Translations under genes and position numbers: made by a program | The notes under the pieces: model-generated | What the model saw: only the letters and a program-made list of their open reading frames with translations | The model's database searches: none | What the model was told of the DNA's origin: nothing | Assembly (NCBI GenBank): GCA_947371775.1 | Contig: CANBQX010000008.1 | Coordinates: 1-26,461, forward strand | Origin: Comamonadaceae bacterium | GTDB taxonomy: Bacteria > Pseudomonadota > Gammaproteobacteria > Burkholderiales > Burkholderiaceae_C | Reading direction: 5' to 3' | Length of the DNA: 26,461 nucleotides | Shown here: positions 25,001 to 26,461 of the stretch, piece by piece | Numbering within the stretch: the first letter of the stretch is position 1 | Layout of the letters: each line of letters starts with the position of its first letter

Positions 25001-26461
25001 ATGGAACAGCGTTGCCATCAGCAGCGCCAACAGCAACACCAACCTCGCCGCCACGGGCCTTGTGGACGGCAGCTACAAGGTCTACACCGTGGACGCTGCG
25101 GGCAATTTGTCGCAAGTCTCTGGCAACACCGTCACGATAGACACCACAGCACCCACCGCTAGCGTCACCACCGCCACCCTCAAAAACACCGCCAACACTG
25201 TGGTGCAGAGCTCCGAACTGGGCACCGCCTACTTGGTTAACACCGCAGTGACGGTGAACAGCCTGAGTGACATTACGGGCGCACTAGACAACCAATGGAA
25301 CAGTGTTGCCATCAGCAGCGCCAACAGCAACACCAATCTCTCTGCAGCAGGCCTGGCCGATGGCAGTTACGTGGTCTACACCGTAGACGCCGCAGGCAAT
25401 CTGTCGCAAGTCTCTGGCAACACCGTCACCATCGACACCACTGCGCCCACGGCCAGCGTGACTACTGCCACCCTGATGAACACGGCCAATGCCGTGGTGC
25501 AAAGCACGGAAGTAGGAACGGCGTACCTGGTCAACACCAACGTCACCGTCAGCAGCCTGAGTGACATTACCAGTGCGGCAGGAGACCAGTGGAACAGTGT
25601 TGCGATTAGCAGCGCCAACAGCAACACCAACCTCTCTGCAGCAGGCCTGGCTGATGGCAGTTACGTGGTCTACACCGTGGACGCTGCGGGCAATCTGTCG
25701 CAAGTCTCTGGCAACACCGTCACGATAGACACCACAGCACCCACCGCTAGCGTCACCACCGCCACCCTCAAAAACACCGCCAACACGGTGGTGCAGAGCT
25801 CCGAACTGGGCACCGCCTACTTGGTTAACACCGCAGTGACGGTGAACAGCCTGAGTGACATTACGGGCGCACTAGACAACCAATGGAACAGTGTTGCCAT
25901 CAGCAGCGCCAACAGCAACACCAACCTCGCCGCCACGGGCCTTGTGGACGGAAGTTACAAGGTCTACACGGCGGATGCTGCGGGCAATCTGTCGGCCGCG
26001 TCTGGCAACTCCGTCACCATAGACACCACCGCACCGCAAGTGTTTGCCAAGACCACAGGCGATATTCTTAACTCCTGGAACCTGTCGCTCACCTTCAATG
26101 AGAACGTGAGTGCTGGCAGCGGCAACATCGTGATCCATTGTGTGGACGACAACAGCAACGTCACCATCGCAGTGACCGACGCCAGCCAGGTCAGCATCAG
26201 TGGAGGCACGGTCACGATCAACCCCACGGCCAACCTGTTGGCCAGCTCCACCTATTACGTTCTGGTCGATGCCGGCACCTTCACCGACGCCGCAGGCAAT
26301 GCCTTTGCCGGGATTAGCAGCACGACCGGCTGGGCCTTTGCCACGGCTTCACCTCTGACCACCATCAACGTGGCGGGCGACGCCGATGGCAACCTGAAAA
26401 TCAACAGCGCGGAGTTGGCCAACCTCAGCCTCAGCGGCGTGGCCGAAGGCATCTCGGGTTT
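16080..26461 (+). CDS. giant BapA/LapA-like surface adhesin with Ig-like and cadherin-like repeats, 3' end outside window
   Basis: At least 3460 residues, open to the window end. AAAGAAG precedes the ATG by 7 bp. Residues about 15-95 resemble the BapA prefix domain (RLVRSGNALELQVEG, LEISDFF). A Ser/Pro/Ala linker and a Gly-rich hydrophobic stretch (about 168-185) follow, then one Ig-like domain (to about 295) and a segment of unknown type (to about 530). The rest is modular: A, 121 aa (SEAVSSTDALTAHFLVNGQD); B, 96 aa, cadherin-like, ending DVNEAPT; C, 98-101 aa, putative-Ig type (LPAGLSLDA, GVISGTP); D, 98 aa (VVQSTEVGTAYLVN, VDAAGNLS); E, 106 aa, SbsA-Ig-like; F, 120 aa. The order is A D B C A B C A B C A D E F D B C A D(x9) E F. 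Only three cysteines occur. The upstream transporter genes imply type I export and a role in attachment or biofilm (inference). Confidence 0.9.
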   Translation, partial: MAETTTTSGPQEFVKKVLVSTDPAQPLHIRSTAGAYFQLIIDGVVYSGQQTIRGKAIRLVRSGNALELQVEGQARSALEISDFFSPATEGAIYVATDPADTVESTERLLASESPAATLESPVADVHPTAAAPGFSQPVQVPAESLQSAPLPTTEKWIEVVKPSTSSAGTWLMVGGAGLLGLGGGASKGGSNDAPPDTVAPTLAVTSDATGVVHGAVNYTLVFSEAVLGLNASKLTLTGGTLTAFTALGDGKHFTVQVTPDSNPAGTLRLGVNTAGVTDGAGNRVADVSIPGVDYTQNVLHGVIVAGPVIAGNQLTVKVFDAAGHVLGSAGVDASGNYRLGIGNHSGPVSVLVVNLGTGTDYVNEVTRQPTDLVEHLMVAYNVTNGLTDQLVNINPATTMAALNSGLQVTSDGQAVTMGSSPVDAQVLAARIDTSNTAVAIAFGLGSNGDALLSGTVVTTVDADGQINLQANAYGKVLAALAGAAANHTSLAAVASAISGNALDPSIYAALVDGARAAGLPYTVVPGVVAPTVLGFSAADTTTANGVTLGKAGETLNLTVNFSDAVSSTSGLTAHFLVNGQDVTATATQVSHASTVTFSATVPHADGNAMSLTSLSVNNGGTLWSDANHASVVSPTSGALGYAGYRVDNALPSATLTPDVLNNAHNTVVQSSELGTAYLVNTVVTVHSLADITGAADRLWNSVAISAANTNTNLPATGLSDGSYRVYTMDAAGNLSAASNATVVIDSTAPALTSIYSTPENAGSDTALHTISLSGSDANGPVVWSNLTGSDASSFTLVGGVLTFTSASNFETRSSYSITVTGTDVAGNASTRTLAINLVDVNEAPVAVGSIAAQNMAVGTPYLLDASAYFSDPDTLASVASGLHTLTYSLSSGTLPAGLSLNAATGVISGTPTVAAAQGYYTLTASDGAGLTASQTFTLVAAQPTVQSFTVVDTTAGNGVTLGKAGESLSITVALSEAVSSTDALTAHFLVNGQDVSATAAAVSGASSITFTATVPVGDGSAISLTSLSVNNAGSITSDASHAALLAPTAAAISYSGYTVDNTAPTLTTSYSTSENTASDTTAHTITLAGTDSHTPLVWSNLSGTNASSFTLSNGVLSFSGATNFEVQSRYNVTLTATDAVGNATTQALTIDLTDVNEAPTPVGSIAAQTTGVGVAYTLNTSSYFTDPDTAGTASYRTLSYTLTSGSLPAGLSLDATSGVISGTPTVAAASGSYTITATDLSGAMGGLSTSQTFALQVLAKPTVQSFTVVDTTAGNGVTLGKAGESLSITVNLSEAVSSTDALTAHFQVNGQDVSATAAAVSGASSITFTATVPSGDGNAISLTSLSVNNAGSITSDASHAALLAPTAAAISYSGYTVDNTAPTLTTSYSTSENTASDTTAHTIHLLATEANGPVTWSGLSGADAASFSLSGDTLSLTGTTNYESRQSYSVQVTGTDAAGNASTQTITINLTDVNEAPTAVGSIASQTTAMGTAYSLDTSSYFTDPDTRASLATGYHTLTYSLTHGSLPSGLSLDANTGVISGVATAAVSSANYTITASDGGGLSVTQTFALQVLPRPIVQSFTVADTEGANGTSLGQAGETLSIEVTLSEAVSSTDSLTAHFLVNGQDVVATAAQVSASNTITFTATVPSGDGTAISLTSLAVNNGGTLSSDLSGGTVSAPVAGNISYSSYTVDNTGPTASVTTDTLMNTGSAVVQSTEVGTAYLVHTAVTVNNVNDITGAPSNQWNSVAISAANSDTTLSAAGLADGSYKVYTVDAAGNLSAASSDTITIDTTAPQVVAQTTGAILDNWNLSLTFSESVHAGSGNIVIHCVDDNTDRTIDVTDPSQVSINGNTVTINPSADLVPSAHYYVLVDAGTFTDTAGNDFAGLSSSADWAFHTASPSTTINLGGDADGNYKINASELTSISLSGVAEGIAGHAHLTVQQITFHPIDNSGDVVITTNLAVDPTTGLWTLANDSSWTSQLTSGKTYQVQVRLEDTTGGGNALGQGTASASYLVDTAAPTASVTAATLMNTGSAVVQSTEVGTAYLVNANVNVATLSDITGAAADQWNSVAIGTPGSDTNLSASGLADGSYCVYTVDAAGNLSLASTDTVTIDTTAPTLTTSYSTAENAGSDTTPHMIHLLGADAQGSVTWSNLSGADAAFFSLSGSDLVFNGASNFESKPSYSIRVTGTDAVGNASTQTLTIQLTDVNEAPTVVGSIAAQTAGVGVAYALDTSSYFADPDTTGSASYRTLSYSVTSGSLPDGLTLDATTGIISGTPSGSAANASYTITATDLGGLGGGLSTSQTFSLQVTQPTVQSFTVVDTTSTNGSTLGRAGETLRIEVSLSEAVTSSDALTAHFLVNGQDVTATAAAVTGASTITFTANVPIGDGTDIRLTSLGVDNAGSITSDASHAALVAPTPSAISYNGYTVDNTGPTASVAAATIMNTASVVVQSTEVGTAYLVNTNVNVSSLGDITGAAADQWTSAAISAITSDTNLAASGLADGSYVVYTVDAAGNLSAASGNTVTIDTTAPTASVAAATIMNSANVVVQSTEVGTAYLVNTNVSVSSLGDITGAAADQWTSAAISAINSDTNLAASGLADGSYVVYTVDAAGNLSQVSGNTVTIDTTAPTASVAAATIMNTASAVVQSTEVGTAYLVNTNVTVNSLGDITNAAADQWTSAAISAVNSDTNLAASGLADGSYVVYTVDAAGNLSAAAGNSVTVDTTAPTASVNAATLQNTSDAVVQSTEVGTAYLVNTNVTVNSLGDITGASVDQWTSVAISAINSDTNLSAAGLADGNYVVYTVDAAGNLSAASGNTVTIDTTAPTASVSAATIMNTASAVVQSTEVGTAYLVNTNVSVSSLGDINNAAADQWNSVAISSANSDTNLSAAGLADGSYVVYTVDAAGNLSAASGNTVAIDTTAPTASVAFATIMNTANAVVQSTEVGTAYLVNTNVNVSSLSDITGAAGDQWNSVAISSANSNTNLAATGLVDGSYKVYTVDAAGNLSQVSGNTVTIDTTAPTASVTTATLKNTANTVVQSSELGTAYLVNTAVTVNSLSDITGALDNQWNSVAISSANSNTNLSAAGLADGSYVVYTVDAAGNLSQVSGNTVTIDTTAPTASVTTATLMNTANAVVQSTEVGTAYLVNTNVTVSSLSDITSAAGDQWNSVAISSANSNTNLSAAGLADGSYVVYTVDAAGNLSQVSGNTVTIDTTAPTASVTTATLKNTANTVVQSSELGTAYLVNTAVTVNSLSDITGALDNQWNSVAISSANSNTNLAATGLVDGSYKVYTADAAGNLSAASGNSVTIDTTAPQVFAKTTGDILNSWNLSLTFNENVSAGSGNIVIHCVDDNSNVTIAVTDASQVSISGGTVTINPTANLLASSTYYVLVDAGTFTDAAGNAFAGISSTTGWAFATASPLTTINVAGDADGNLKINSAELANLSLSGVAEGISG
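17670..18032 (+). repeat. adhesin module A, first copy (363 bp)
   Basis: First of five A modules, all exactly 363 bp (others at 18909, 19863, 20811 and 23028). The core reads LTAHFLVNGQDVTATA and SLTSLSVNN, an Ig-like beta-sandwich pattern. The module ends with the linker VDNALP, a variant of VDNTAP found at the end of the other copies, and is followed directly by a D module. Confidence 0.8.
18033..18326 (+). repeat. adhesin module D, dispersed copy 1 (294 bp)
   Basis: The most divergent of twelve D units, yet exactly 294 bp. It keeps VVQSSELGTAYLVNT, LADITGAADRLWNSVAIS and DGSYRVYTMDAAGNLSAAS. It ends with IDSTAP and is followed by a B module. Confidence 0.85.
18327..21173 (+). repeat. three tandem B-C-A super-repeats of the adhesin (945, 954 and 948 bp)
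   Basis: Units are 18327-19271, 19272-20225 and 20226-21173. Each holds a B module (288 bp, ends DVNEAP), a C module (294-303 bp, carries a Leu-Pro-x-Gly-Leu and a GVISG motif) and an A module (363 bp, ends with a VDNT(A/G)P linker). The A modules at 18909 and 19863 are nearly the same in DNA: their first 56 bases are identical. The B starts at 19272 and 20226 differ at one position in the first 63. The DVNEAP box resembles the calcium-binding linker of cadherin repeats. Confidence 0.88.
21174..21467 (+). repeat. adhesin module D, dispersed copy 2 (294 bp)
   Basis: A D unit between module A (ends 21173) and module E (starts 21468). It contains VVQSTEVGTAYLVHT, DITGAPSNQWNSVAIS and DGSYKVYTVDAAGNLSAAS. 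Like the last unit of the nine-fold array, it is followed directly by an E module. Confidence 0.85.
21468..22145 (+). repeat. adhesin modules E and F, first copy (678 bp)
   Basis: E (21468-21785, 318 bp) looks like an SbsA-type Ig domain: WNLSLTFSESV, HYYVLVDAGTFTDTAGN. F (21786-22145, 360 bp) begins TTINLGGDADGNYKINASEL and ends with the linker VDTAAP. The pair recurs at 26037. E carries one of only three cysteines in the visible protein (IVIHCVDDN), at the same place in both copies. Confidence 0.85.
22146..22439 (+). repeat. adhesin module D, dispersed copy 3 (294 bp)
   Basis: A D unit after module F and before the fourth B-C-A unit. It has VVQSTEVGTAYLVNANV and DITGAAADQWNSVAIG. DGSYCVYTVDAAGNLS contains a cysteine where other copies have Val, Lys or Arg. 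Confidence 0.85.
22440..23390 (+). repeat. fourth B-C-A super-repeat of the adhesin (951 bp)
   Basis: B is 22440-22727, C is 22728-23027 and A is 23028-23390, with the same internal order and lengths as the three earlier units (only C varies by a few codons). It is separated from them by the D-E-F-D block, suggesting that block was inserted into, or flanked by, an ancestral B-C-A array. Confidence 0.87.
23391..26036 (+). repeat. nine tandem 294-bp D repeats (98 aa each) in the adhesin
   Basis: Units start at 23391, 23685, 23979, 24273, 24567, 24861, 25155, 25449 and 25743, with no length variation. Each reads TASV, a variable stretch, VVQS(T/S)E(V/L)GTAYLVNT, SLxDI, DQW or NQW, AIS, NLxAxGL, DGxYxVYT, DAAGNLS and ends IDTTAP or VDTTAP. 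The DNA of units 7 and 9 differs at one position over about the first 195 bases. Exact phasing keeps the frame if units are gained or lost. Confidence 0.95.
26037..26461 (+). repeat. adhesin modules E and F, second copy, F cut by window end
   Basis: E (26037-26354) has the same length as the copy at 21468 and shares WNLSLTF, IVIHCVDDN and YYVLVDAGTFTD. F starts at 26355 with TTINVAGDADGNLKINSAEL and is truncated by the window. By analogy with the first copy, a D module would be expected next. Confidence 0.85.

Noticed and set aside
23391..26036. Regularly spaced direct repeats that might suggest a CRISPR array
   Set aside because: The unit is 294 bp with no unique spacers, every unit is coding in the same frame, and it encodes a 98-aa protein domain.

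Overview
The window reads as chromosomal DNA of a GC-rich betaproteobacterium, most likely Burkholderiales of the Comamonadaceae (Rhodoferax/Polaromonas-like). This rests on protein character, gene order and codon use; no database search was run. All reading frames of the real genes are intact and gene density is very high. I see no rRNA, tRNA, CRISPR array, insertion sequence or phage gene.

Region 1 (1-5.2 kb) is housekeeping metabolism. It holds the C-terminal part of an AMP-forming acyl-CoA synthetase, a Tas-type aldo/keto reductase, and then, on the minus strand, a ThiD-family kinase overlapping hemL. A small rubredoxin gene is divergent from the kinase. Region 2 (5.2-11.1 kb) starts with a minus-strand photolyase. 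Divergent from it by only 21 bp is a tightly packed plus-strand operon, yqgE-ruvX-pyrR-pyrB-pyrC'-plsC, whose genes overlap by ATGA or lie 2-12 bp apart. The pyrC-like member has lost almost all metal ligands of dihydroorotase and looks like the non-catalytic ATCase partner known from Pseudomonas.

Region 3 (11.15 kb to the end) begins with a 259-bp intergenic stretch containing an AT-rich island, a good sigma70-like promoter and a perfect 9-bp inverted repeat over its -35 element. Behind it lies one apparent operon: a TolC-family outer-membrane protein, a type I secretion ABC transporter, an HlyD-family adaptor (each overlapping the next by, or close to, ATGA) and, 39 bp further on, a giant gene of which 3460 codons are visible before the window ends. 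The first three products would form a dedicated type I secretion channel; the fourth is its probable substrate, a BapA/LapA-like surface adhesin.

The adhesin is the most striking object. After a BapA-prefix-like head, a Ser/Pro/Ala linker, a Gly-rich hydrophobic stretch and a partly helical-looking segment, it is built from six module types. Four of them have strictly fixed length (A 121 aa, B 96 aa, D 98 aa, E 106 aa) and they follow a clear order: A-D-B-C-A-B-C-A-B-C-A-D-E-F-D-B-C-A-(D x9)-E-F... The nine consecutive D units are exactly 294 bp each (23391-26036), and some are nearly identical in DNA, which points to recent duplication or gene conversion. The 3' end, with any secretion signal, lies outside the window.
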